From Bacteroidia bacterium (GTDB taxonomy: Bacteria; Bacteroidota; Bacteroidia; NS11-12g; UBA9320), in contig JADLGN010000055.1 of NCBI GenBank assembly GCA_020849295.1, positions 59,066 to 123,065 of the forward strand: 64,000 nt of DNA. The letters are read 5' to 3'. This document shows, piece by piece, positions 57,189 through 64,000 of this stretch. A program made the translations under genes and the position numbers. Every line of letters starts with the position of its first letter. The first letter of the stretch is position 1. The notes below the pieces were generated by a model. That model had not been told where the DNA came from, made no database searches, and saw only the letters and a list, made by a program, of their open reading frames with translations.

Positions 57189-58442
57189 TTGATTTTTGAA
57201 GATGAATTTTCTGAAATAATAATTGTAGGAGCAGGACCTGCCGGCTGTGCAGCATCTTTATTTTTATCTCAAAAAAAAATAAAACATACAATTATAGAAA
57301 AAGAACAATTTCCAAGAGATAAAATATGTGGAGATGCTATAAGTGGAAAAGTAATAAATATTTTAAATAAGATAGATAATAATATCGTTGATGAAATAAT
57401 TACTAATAAGAAAATTTTTAATCCAAGCAATGGTATTATTTTTTGTTCACCTGATTTTACCAAAGTTGAAATACCTTTCGGTTTTGAAAAATCAAACGAT
57501 AAAAAAACTCATGGATTTGTAGCAAAAAGGTTAGATTTTGATAATTTTTTATTTGAAAAAATAGATAAAAATTTTTGCAGAATTATACAAAACTGTAGTT
57601 TAGTTAATGCTGAACATAAAAAAGAGTCAATTGCAATTACAGTAAATGTAAACAAGCAAACATATCAAAGCAATTGCAAAATTCTTGTAGCTGCTGATGG
57701 GGCACATTCGGTTGTTTCAAAGAAACTAACAAATTTCAAAATTGATTATCGTCACTATTCAGCTGGAATGAGAGCATATTTCAATGGAGTAAAAAATCTT
57801 AGCAAAAATGGTTTTATAGAACTAATTTTTTTAAAAGAATATTTGCCTGGCTATTTTTGGATATTTCCATTGCCTGATGGGAGAGCAAACGTAGGAGTTG
57901 GAATGCTTTCTAAAAGTATTAAGGATAAAAAAATTGACTTAAAAAAAATGTTTGAAGACACAATTCAAAACAATATTCATATTAAGAAAAGATTTGAAAA
58001 CTCAGTACAAGAAACTCCATTACTTGGTTGGGGATTACCAATGGGTTCGAAAAAAATAAAGCTTAGCGGAAACAATTTGTTACTTTGCGGCGATGCAGCC
58101 TCGCTTATTGATCCATTTACCGGCGAAGGCATTGCACCGGCAATGCTTAGTGGAAAATTAGCATCAGACACTATTGCTGATGCAATACTGGCAAACAACT
58201 TTACTGCAGATTTTCTCAACAGATATGATGAAGCATACTATAAGGCTACAAGAAACGAAACTAAAATTAGCAATATCTTACAAAAACTTATTAAATATGA
58301 ACGGTTATTTAATTTTGTAATTAAAAAAATAGCTAAAAACAAAGAACTTCAGAATATTATTACTGCAATGTTTGCTGATATTAAATTAAGAAACAGTTTT
58401 ACAAACCCGTTTTTTTACATAAAGTTATTATTTAAAAATTGA
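57189..58442 (+). CDS. Geranylgeranyl-reductase-family FAD-dependent oxidoreductase
   Basis: The 417-residue flavoprotein has the FAD motif IIIVGAGPAGCAAS (about residues 10-23), RDKICGDAISGKVI (typical of the family, around Cys45), and LLLCGDAASLIDPFTGEGIAPAMLSG (about 295-320). Family members saturate polyprenyl chains; others act in other redox steps, and the substrate is unknown here. The start is TTG at 57189, 2 nt after the preceding stop; the nearby ATG at 57202 is out of frame. It could be co-transcribed with the FG-GAP gene. Confidence 0.8.
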   Translation: MIFEDEFSEIIIVGAGPAGCAASLFLSQKKIKHTIIEKEQFPRDKICGDAISGKVINILNKIDNNIVDEIITNKKIFNPSNGIIFCSPDFTKVEIPFGFEKSNDKKTHGFVAKRLDFDNFLFEKIDKNFCRIIQNCSLVNAEHKKESIAITVNVNKQTYQSNCKILVAADGAHSVVSKKLTNFKIDYRHYSAGMRAYFNGVKNLSKNGFIELIFLKEYLPGYFWIFPLPDGRANVGVGMLSKSIKDKKIDLKKMFEDTIQNNIHIKKRFENSVQETPLLGWGLPMGSKKIKLSGNNLLLCGDAASLIDPFTGEGIAPAMLSGKLASDTIADAILANNFTADFLNRYDEAYYKATRNETKISNILQKLIKYERLFNFVIKKIAKNKELQNIITAMFADIKLRNSFTNPFFYIKLLFKN

Positions 58443-58476
58443 AAATATGGAGTAATTAGTTTAACTTTGAAATATA

Positions 58477-59202
58477 TTGAAAACATTAAATTATCTAATA
58501 ATAATCATAATATCAACCATTTTGGCGTCATGTAAAGATGACCCTATAAAAAATGAAACAGGAGATATAAATTTTAATATTTTATACAATATTGATGGCG
58601 AAAATTTGTTGCTTGACACAATAAAATATACAAATGCTGCCGGAAACAAATACAGTGTAAATCACTTTGAATATTATATATCAGGAGTTACATTTATTAA
58701 AAATGACGAATCAAAACATACATCAAATGAAGTTTGTTATATTAATATCAAAAAATCAAATACTAATGTTATGAATTTTACTAATATTCCTATCGGAGAA
58801 TATAAGGCAGTAACTTTTTACATCGGTCTAGATTCGTTTACAAACAAAAGCAATAAACTTACTAATACTATCGAAAACGTAAATATGGCTTGGCCTGATG
58901 CAATGGGAGGCGGATACCATTTTATTAAACTTGAGGGATATTTTCTTGACAAATCAGGCACCAAACAAGATGGCTATGCAATGCACCTTGGGACAAACTC
59001 TAACCTTATAAAAATTGAAATAAATCATCAATTTTCTATTTCAAAAAATACATTGAACAAAAAATTACTATTAAACATAAACGAATGGTTCAAAAATCCA
59101 TCAAATTATGATTTTGATATAGACGGAAACTATTCAATGGGTGTAGAAGGTGCAATGTCTAAGCTTGCAAAAAACGGAACTGATTTATTTAAAATCGAAT
59201 AA
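58477..59202 (+). CDS. MbnP-like lipoprotein (copper-handling family)
   Basis: The 241-residue product has a lipoprotein signal with lipobox LASC (Cys19), then the family pattern: NFNILYNIDGENLLLDT, NHFEYYISGVTFIKND, MAWPDAMGGGYHFIKLEGYF (near residue 145) and a C-terminal NINEWFKNP segment. Methanobactin-associated MbnP binds copper with kynurenine formed by its partner MbnH, a MauG-like di-haem enzyme encoded directly downstream here. Candidate tryptophans are in MAWPD and NEWFK. TTG at 58477 is the start; no methanobactin peptide gene is seen in the window. Confidence 0.72.
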   Translation: MKTLNYLIIIIISTILASCKDDPIKNETGDINFNILYNIDGENLLLDTIKYTNAAGNKYSVNHFEYYISGVTFIKNDESKHTSNEVCYINIKKSNTNVMNFTNIPIGEYKAVTFYIGLDSFTNKSNKLTNTIENVNMAWPDAMGGGYHFIKLEGYFLDKSGTKQDGYAMHLGTNSNLIKIEINHQFSISKNTLNKKLLLNINEWFKNPSNYDFDIDGNYSMGVEGAMSKLAKNGTDLFKIE

Positions 59203-59203
59203 A

Positions 59204-60199
59204 ATGAAAAAAAATATATTAATAATATTAATTTCGGTATTTGTTTTATCATCATGCAAAGAAGACCCGCCAATTGACGAAAAGCTCACTACTACTCCTT
59301 ACAAAATTGAAATTCCTGAATACTTTCCAAAGATAATTTTAAATCCTCAAAATCCTATGACTGTAGAAGGATTTGAATTAGGAAGAAAATTGTATTATGA
59401 CCCAATTTTATCTAATGACGGACGCTCGTGTGCCAGTTGCCACGACCAAAAATATAGCTTTACAACTTATGCATCAAATGCTCTTGTGCATGTAAATCTT
59501 GCTTGGAACACCAATTTTCTTTGGAACGGGCATGTGTCTGGAACTATGGAAGACATAATGATGTTTGAAGTTGGAGACTTTTTCAAAACAGATATAAGCA
59601 AAATAAATAACAGTAATGAATATAGGCAACTATTTAAAAAAGCATATAATGTTTCTCAAATTACACAAAAAGATATAGCTTATGCATTGGCTCAGTTTTT
59701 TAGGGCAAGAGTTTCTTATAATTCAAAATTTGATAAATTTTTGCGTGGCGAAACAGACCTCACACCATCAGAATTGAACGGATATATTTTATTTACAACC
59801 GAAAAAGGCGATTGTTTTCATTGCCACACTCTTCCGCTTACTTCCGATAATCAATTCAGAAATATTGGGCTTGATTCTATATATGATTCAAACAACTCAG
59901 GCAGATATGAAGTAACTCATAAATCTTTTGATAAAGGAAAATTTAAAGTCCCAACATTAAGAAATATTGAACTTTCTGCACCATATATGCACGACGGACG
60001 TTTTCAAACACTTGCTCAGGTAATAGAGTTTTACAATTCAGGAGTAAAAGTTTCATCAACTATTGACCCAATAATGACTAAGCCAGGCAAAGAATATGGC
60101 TTGAAACTTACATCAAAAGAAAAAAGCGATTTGATTAACTTTTTAAAAACTTTTACTGATACAACTTACATAAATAACAAAGCATTTTCAAAGCCTTAG
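59204..60199 (+). CDS. MauG/MbnH-like di-haem cytochrome c peroxidase family protein
   Basis: The 331-residue lipoprotein (lipobox LSSC) has two haem motifs, CASCH (about residue 67) and CFHCH (about residue 205), with PFIRNI-like spacing and the family segment SNDGRSCASCHDQKYSFT, and APYMHDGRFQTLAQVIEFYNSG near residue 264. Members reduce peroxide or, like MauG and MbnH, oxidise a partner protein's Trp. The ATG at 59204 is used because the longer frame (from 59150) lies in the end of the MbnP-like gene and lacks the signal peptide. It is 2 nt from the MbnP-like stop. Confidence 0.82.
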   Translation: MKKNILIILISVFVLSSCKEDPPIDEKLTTTPYKIEIPEYFPKIILNPQNPMTVEGFELGRKLYYDPILSNDGRSCASCHDQKYSFTTYASNALVHVNLAWNTNFLWNGHVSGTMEDIMMFEVGDFFKTDISKINNSNEYRQLFKKAYNVSQITQKDIAYALAQFFRARVSYNSKFDKFLRGETDLTPSELNGYILFTTEKGDCFHCHTLPLTSDNQFRNIGLDSIYDSNNSGRYEVTHKSFDKGKFKVPTLRNIELSAPYMHDGRFQTLAQVIEFYNSGVKVSSTIDPIMTKPGKEYGLKLTSKEKSDLINFLKTFTDTTYINNKAFSKP

Positions 60200-60227
60200 T
60201 ATAATATTTCACAAATGAGGAGACCTC

Positions 60228-60250
60228 CTAATAAAATATTTTTTTATTAG
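60228..60250 (+). terminator. Possible terminator of the MauG-like gene
   Basis: CTAATAAAA (60228-60236) pairs perfectly with TTTTATTAG (60242-60250) over 9 bp with a 5-nt loop, 29 nt after the MauG-like stop. The stem is A/T-rich, so its strength is uncertain. Confidence 0.4.
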
Positions 60251-60390
60251 AATTATAGTTCAATTTTGAAGAAATTTTAAGGGTTTTCTTATTTGCAAAT
60301 TTTATAATATTTCTAATTGCGGATTTTGCTACATAACAAGAAGTTGCTGATAAAAATGGTAGATAGTTATAATTATTTTAGATTATGACT

Positions 60391-60424
60391 TGTCCTAAAA
60401 TAGGTTTACACAAAAAAGTGTAAA
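60391..60424. repeat. Possible insertion-sequence end with short hairpin
   Basis: TGTCCTAAAATAGGTTTACAC (shortened at 60391-60411) is followed by a perfect 7-bp hairpin TTTACAC-A6-GTGTAAA (60405-60424) and then a 9-codon ORF from ATG 60427 (MDKKSFKML, then stop). This recalls the left end and start of a transposase gene, but no transposase follows. No matching right end was found. Confidence 0.3.
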
Positions 60425-60456
60425 ACATGGACAAAAAATCATTCAAAATGCTCTAA

Positions 60457-60588
60457 CAAATTGTAGATTTGTGATACATACAGTCTCTATTAGGACACTC
60501 CAGTTCTAAGACCACCGAAATATATACCCATGTAAGTACAAAAGTGTTAAGCAATATTATCTCTCCAATAGTTCGTTTGGATTTATGA
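60457..60588 (+). pseudogene. C-terminal relic of a tyrosine recombinase/integrase
   Basis: The frame from 60475 to the TGA at 60586-60588 reads YIQSLLGHSSSKTTEIYTHV and continues STKVLSNIISPI. The LGH box and TxxIYTH with the catalytic Tyr (codon 60523-60525) are the end of a phage-integrase-type recombinase of Bacteroidota. Just upstream the frame reads VDL then TGA (60472-60474) where relatives have DLR, so a stop has replaced an Arg codon; further upstream there is no recombinase sequence, with another TAA at 60454-60456. Only about 38 codons survive, so it is non-functional. Confidence 0.75.
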
Positions 60589-60649
60589 AAAAAGATTTAA
60601 CATTGCATGGTGCAAATGAAAAAAGAATTTACATTCGTACAAAGAAAAA

Positions 60650-60684
60650 ATATACGCAATATGCGGGTATTTACTAGTTATGGC
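60650..60684 (+). other. Putative recombination core upstream of the first cassette (attI-like)
   Basis: GTTATGGC at 60677-60684 is the same core as GTTATAGC at 63414-63421. The 27 nt before it (TATACGCAATATGCGGGTAT and TTACTA) contain a small imperfect inverted repeat (ATACGC with GCGGGTAT). Unlike the downstream site there is no long hairpin, as expected of an attI rather than an attC site. Inferred from the shared core only. Confidence 0.4.
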
Positions 60685-63414
60685 AAATGCTAAAAGACGA
60701 CAATAGTGAAACAACCAAAGAATAAATCAATTGACTTTTTAATAAACAAGGTTCAGACTAGACACCGTGACTTTGACCATATTCCTAAGTTTTCACTTTT
60801 ACTAGGTGCTGGTTGTTCAAAAAGTAGCGGAATCCCGACCGGATGGGAATTGATTTCAACTCTGAAAAAACTTTGGTTCTTAGACAATCATCCAAAAGGT
60901 GTTAATTTCAAAAAAAACCGCTACGAATTTGATGAAGAATTTTTCATATCGAATAAAGACCTCTTTGAACAAAAGACATTAGAAGAAGAATTAAAACTAA
61001 AAGAGTATATACTTGAAAATAAAAACGCTTATTTAAAATCAATTCCTAACTATTTAAAAACGGGCAAATCAGACGACCAGGTTTTTCAGGAAAATTTAGA
61101 AAATATCTTTAATGACAACCTTTATGGTTTTTGGTTTAATCAATTCTCTGAAAGCCCTAGGGACAGGCAACAATTTATTGAATATTTAATTGATAAATCA
61201 GAACCAAGAGGAGCCTATCTCCTATTAACTCATTTAATTGCAAGTGAAGCCAACCTTTTCTCAAACATTTTCACGACAAATTTTGACGATTTAATTAATG
61301 ACTCTTTAATTAGATACAGCACCAAAAAACCTAGAGTTTACGCACACAATGAGATTGCAAAATACATTAACATATATAGCTCAAGACCGAACATAATTAA
61401 ACTACACGGTGATTTTTTATTTGAAAACATAAAGAATACAACTGATGAAACCAAAAGTCTTTGGGAAAATATGGAGGTCAAACTTAGTGAAGCACTAAAT
61501 ACTCTTGACATTGTCATTGTGGGCTACAGCGGAGGCGACATCTCCATAATGCAAGCATTGACTGACTTGAAAAGGAAACACAACTTTTGCGTATTTTGGT
61601 GTAACCGAAACTATGATAAACTTAGTTGGAGAGCCAAAGCTTTTCTTGAGGAATTTGACAACTCATACTTTGTAGAAATTGACTCTTTTGAATATTTGGT
61701 TTATAAGCTATATTCTTCTGTTCAAGACAGCATAAGTCCAATAGATATTGTAGAAGCCTCGAAAATTAAACAGGAGGAATTTGATAAATATCTTGCCCAA
61801 TATAGTGATGAACTTATAAAAGGCAGTGAATTAAACGAATCCGAGAAAGAATCTATAAAAGAATCATTTGAAATAATTCTAGAAAGGAATAGCTTCATTG
61901 ACTTAAACAATATCAAGGATTACGATAAAAAAAAGGAGTATCTTGGAAAGTTAAGAATAGATGGAATTTCTCGAGTTTTAAAAAATATTTTCTCCAATAT
62001 CAGCTGGGAGGATGCGAAGTTTCTCTATTCTGAAATTGACAAAGAAGATTTTTTCCAAAAGAAAATTGAAGCAGCTCCTATTCAACATATATCTAATGCT
62101 TTAACAAATCTAAACTCGGTTGACAACATTAGAACTAAAGCAATTTTGGAAAACATCCCTGATGATATTCTAAAAAAGAAGTTTGAAAATGCAAAAGATG
62201 GTGATGTATATTCAGCACTTGGAGAGTTAGCTTCAATTTCACCCGAAAAAATAGAAAAAATAAAAGGAACAAGAAAATTAGAATACAACTCCACCGAACT
62301 TGAAAAGTTGGACTTAAGAGCTTTAATACTAAAGTTAAAAACTGCTTCAAAAGACTCGGCAATATCAATTTTAAGAAGTGAACAACCACAAATATTAGAT
62401 AAGCTTACAACAGAATCTATAAAAGAAGTTGCCTTCTTCTTAAATAATTTATCTGACATAGCTGAAAAAATAGCATCTCAATTTTATAAACAGATTAAAG
62501 ATGAAACGATAATTAGCAGAATTGAAAAAGAGAGCTTTAATCAAATCGGTATTTCATTAAACTTGTTTACAAAACTTGACAGGACAAAAACGTATAAAAT
62601 ATGTGAAAACCTGAACTTTGAACAAATTGTTGCAAAAACAGAAAAACTAAATCTTGCATCAATACAAAACGGATTAAGAGAAATTAATATTTCAAATCCA
62701 TACTTGGCATTTCAACTTTATGACAGACTTAAAAATGAGTTCCTCAAAACTAAGTTCGAGCTGGCAGACTTGCTTTCAATTTCTGAAGCAGCTAGTAATT
62801 TGCTTAAAATAAATCGCCAAAAGACAAATGAAGTTCTTAAAGAATTACCTGACGACTTTTTTCAAAATCTAATTAATTCATCAGATTTTACATATCAGCA
62901 ATTCGCTACATCAATAGAAAAGTTGACTCAAATAGATTTTACAAGATTTTCACGAATAGTTAGAAGTTCAGACACAGAACTAATTTGTAATAAAATTTTA
63001 GCTTCAATAAATAAGACAGGACAACAGATTTTCATTCACCACTTTCCGACATTGACGAACATTGATTATAACATTACGAACAAAATAATTGAAGGAATTA
63101 GCAGTGAATATTTATACAACATAGTTAATTGGGAAAAACTGGAGTTATATACTGTGAATCTACCTTCATTAAAGACTGCTCTGGACAATTGTAGTAAAGA
63201 AACAGAAGCAAAACAAATTCAAGACATTATAGACAAAAACAAATTTAGGTTTGAGAAATACAGAAAACAGAATTACAAGAAGCACTTGCCATAACAGGCG
63301 TTTGGCTCAATGGCGGGTGACGTGGTTAATTAAACATTCTACCTCGCATCAACTTTTGTGGTGTATTGACAGTTTTGTGCTCCGAAATCCGCCACTGCGC
63401 CAAGCGCCAAAACG
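60678..63414 (+). mobile_element. Putative integron-like gene cassette carrying the SIR2 gene
   Basis: Bounded by the GTTAT core at 60677 and at 63414, 2737 bp long, one gene in plus orientation, and the site at its 3' end is a long imperfect hairpin. The first nt inside each boundary are alike: 60677-60702 and 63414-63437 match at 20 of 24 positions apart from a 2-nt gap, ending in GACGACA. The gene fills almost the whole unit and its stop codon is within the 3' site. This is the layout of an integron cassette; excision has not been shown. Confidence 0.55.
60706..63294 (+). CDS. SIR2-domain protein with large helical C-terminal region, probable anti-phage NADase
   Basis: The 862-residue protein has a SIR2-like NAD-binding domain at residues about 28-340: LLLGAGCSKSSGIPTGWE (31-48), FTTNFDDLI (189-197, with Asn192 and Asp194), IKLHGDF (231-237, His234 the likely catalytic residue) and VIVGYSGGD (270-278). 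Residues 340-862 are Leu/Glu/Lys/Ile-rich and predicted alpha-helical, without a family I know. SIR2 domains with helical or sensor C-termini occur in defence systems that deplete NAD during phage infection (for example DSR and SIR2-containing abortive systems). No partner gene is present. The start is GTG at 60706; TAA is in frame 15 nt upstream. Confidence 0.75.
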   Translation: MKQPKNKSIDFLINKVQTRHRDFDHIPKFSLLLGAGCSKSSGIPTGWELISTLKKLWFLDNHPKGVNFKKNRYEFDEEFFISNKDLFEQKTLEEELKLKEYILENKNAYLKSIPNYLKTGKSDDQVFQENLENIFNDNLYGFWFNQFSESPRDRQQFIEYLIDKSEPRGAYLLLTHLIASEANLFSNIFTTNFDDLINDSLIRYSTKKPRVYAHNEIAKYINIYSSRPNIIKLHGDFLFENIKNTTDETKSLWENMEVKLSEALNTLDIVIVGYSGGDISIMQALTDLKRKHNFCVFWCNRNYDKLSWRAKAFLEEFDNSYFVEIDSFEYLVYKLYSSVQDSISPIDIVEASKIKQEEFDKYLAQYSDELIKGSELNESEKESIKESFEIILERNSFIDLNNIKDYDKKKEYLGKLRIDGISRVLKNIFSNISWEDAKFLYSEIDKEDFFQKKIEAAPIQHISNALTNLNSVDNIRTKAILENIPDDILKKKFENAKDGDVYSALGELASISPEKIEKIKGTRKLEYNSTELEKLDLRALILKLKTASKDSAISILRSEQPQILDKLTTESIKEVAFFLNNLSDIAEKIASQFYKQIKDETIISRIEKESFNQIGISLNLFTKLDRTKTYKICENLNFEQIVAKTEKLNLASIQNGLREINISNPYLAFQLYDRLKNEFLKTKFELADLLSISEAASNLLKINRQKTNEVLKELPDDFFQNLINSSDFTYQQFATSIEKLTQIDFTRFSRIVRSSDTELICNKILASINKTGQQIFIHHFPTLTNIDYNITNKIIEGISSEYLYNIVNWEKLELYTVNLPSLKTALDNCSKETEAKQIQDIIDKNKFRFEKYRKQNYKKHLP

Positions 63415-63420
63415 TTATAG
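63289..63420 (+). repeat. attC-like imperfect hairpin at the cassette end
   Basis: ATAAC (63291-63295) and GTTAT (63414-63418) are complementary outer ends. Inside, the arms 63297-63316 and 63389-63408 are inverted copies matching at 17 of 20 positions, separated by 72 nt of variable sequence. The whole unit is about 130 nt, within the 57-141 nt range of attC sites, and resembles Vibrio attC ends (TAACA... and ...GTTA). The gene's TAA stop (63292-63294) lies in the left end. The core GTTATAG does not fit GTTRRRY strictly. Structure is seen; recombination is inferred. Confidence 0.6.
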
Positions 63421-63549
63421 CCAATGGTAGGACGACACTTAACTAATATCAACAACAAAATAAGGTTAAAGGACTTATCAGGTTCAATCTATACTATTTT
63501 AACGATTATTAATTTTAACTTGATTTAATAACAATAACATTCAATCATT

Positions 63550-64000
63550 ATGAACTACAAAAATTTAATTTACATTCTTTTATGCTTGAGTTTCTCGATG
63601 ATACTAGGAGCATCAGTTTATGAACATTTAGCCGTTTGGCCAAAAGCATTTGCAGAGCCCCCAAAATCTTTGACTATGTTTCAGGGTGATTTTAAACTTA
63701 GTCCAGAACTTTTTTGGAAGAGTATTCATCCAATAACGTTATTGCTTTTTATTATCAATCTTATTTTAAACTGGGAGACAGAGAGAAAAAAATATATTTT
63801 AGTAGCAATGATTGGATATATCTTAATTGCAATTATAGCATTTGCATATTTTTCACCAGAAATAATTCTTCTTACTAAAACGAAATATCAAGATACTGTC
63901 AATCAAGAAATAGTAAGTAGGTTTTCATTGTGGGAAACATTGAGTTTCTTTGAACTTGCATTTGCCATAATTTTAGCAATTACCTTATTTGTGGGACTTA
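63550..64000 (+). CDS. Membrane protein, second cargo gene (runs off the right edge)
   Basis: From ATG 63550 the frame is open for 150 codons to the edge. The sequence has a hydrophobic N-terminal helix, then EHLAVWPKAFAEPPKSL, and three more helices (around residues 60-75, 80-100 and 130-150). The arrangement recalls DUF1772/anthrone-oxygenase-like small membrane proteins, but I am not sure. It begins 130 nt after the attC-like core at 63414 and is in the same orientation as the SIR2 gene, as cassette genes are. Its 3' end is outside the window. Confidence 0.6.
   Translation, partial: MNYKNLIYILLCLSFSMILGASVYEHLAVWPKAFAEPPKSLTMFQGDFKLSPELFWKSIHPITLLLFIINLILNWETERKKYILVAMIGYILIAIIAFAYFSPEIILLTKTKYQDTVNQEIVSRFSLWETLSFFELAFAIILAITLFVGL

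Larger units (their letters stand above)
60200..60705. other. 506-nt region between housekeeping and accessory parts
   Basis: The region contains, in order, a terminator-like hairpin (60228-60250), a minus-strand open stretch of about 48 codons near 60240-60385 without a start, a possible IS end with a 7-bp hairpin (60391-60424), the relic of a tyrosine recombinase (60457-60588), a 30-codon frame to 60677 and the GTTAT core of the cassette boundary (60677). It marks the switch from chromosomal backbone to the accessory array. Confidence 0.6.

Noticed and set aside
60335..60370. ATAAC and GTTAT spaced about 35 nt apart in the upstream region
   Set aside because: Too short for an attC-like hairpin and no inner arm complementarity; kept out of the cassette count.
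62082..62459. 125-codon ORF on the minus strand in the SIR2 gene
   Set aside because: It mirrors the helical coding region and has no start context or motifs.
63475..63495. GGTTCAATC, similar to a tRNA T-loop
   Set aside because: No matching T-stem, acceptor stem or anticodon arm around it; not a tRNA.

Overview
The window is AT-rich DNA that reads as a chromosomal segment of a member of the Bacteroidota. Supporting signs are at least six secreted proteins ending in type IX secretion (T9SS) type A sorting domains, a typical Bacteroidota housekeeping set (PUR-alpha-like DUF3276 protein, leucine dehydrogenase, DUF1573 and DUF4199 proteins, TonB-dependent receptor, KdsA, RibBA fusion), promoter-like TAnnTTTG -7 boxes, and few Shine-Dalgarno sequences. 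Several genes can only start at TTG or GTG. No rRNA, tRNA or CRISPR array was seen. The genus cannot be named from sequence alone.

Layout. 1-5.7 kb: edge of a secreted-protein gene, a TPR lipoprotein, a three-gene operon of two thioredoxin-like proteins and an outer-membrane protein, a DUF1801 protein and a T9SS subtilase. 5.7-14.7 kb: mutS, a SpoU/TrmH RNA methyltransferase, a saccharopine-dehydrogenase-like enzyme and the parE-parC topoisomerase IV operon. 14.8-23.4 kb: acyl-CoA dehydrogenase, then a long minus-strand run with map, a PyrR-like phosphoribosyltransferase, coaE, yajC, a DUF1573 lipoprotein, nusB, a membrane glycosyltransferase-like protein and leucine dehydrogenase. 23.7-26.7 kb: plus-strand cluster of PUR protein, DUF4199, SRPBCC, PlsC, gatC and a LolD/MacB-type ATPase. 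26.7-34 kb: dnaB, a secreted LVIVD beta-propeller, kdsA, an ABC-F protein and ribBA. 34.3-41.5 kb: secreted and outer-membrane proteins, including a TonB receptor and a PKD protein, plus a two-helix channel.

42-47 kb is a respiratory block: a type II NADH dehydrogenase diverges from an Fnr-type regulator carrying the four cysteines expected for an Fe-S oxygen sensor; a lipoprotein, lgt and two c-type cytochromes follow, closed by a strong bidirectional terminator. 47-54.9 kb holds VOC proteins, pepT, msrA, a GT9 glycosyltransferase, a histidine kinase, DUF502, an ECF sigma factor and a QueD/FolE pterin pair. 54.9-60.2 kb holds an FG-GAP T9SS protein, a geranylgeranyl-reductase-like flavoprotein and an MbnP-like/MauG-like pair.

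60.2-64 kb is the accessory region and the most interesting part. A broken tyrosine recombinase tail is followed by a SIR2-domain gene of 862 codons. The gene is bounded on both sides by a shared GTTAT(G/A)GC core and ends, with its stop codon inside the element, in a long imperfect hairpin of about 130 bp built like an integron attC site. A second gene starts after it in the same orientation and runs off the window. I read this as an integron-like cassette array of a Bacteroidota type with a relic recombinase and a probable anti-phage NADase as first cargo; this is inference that needs comparison with other genomes.
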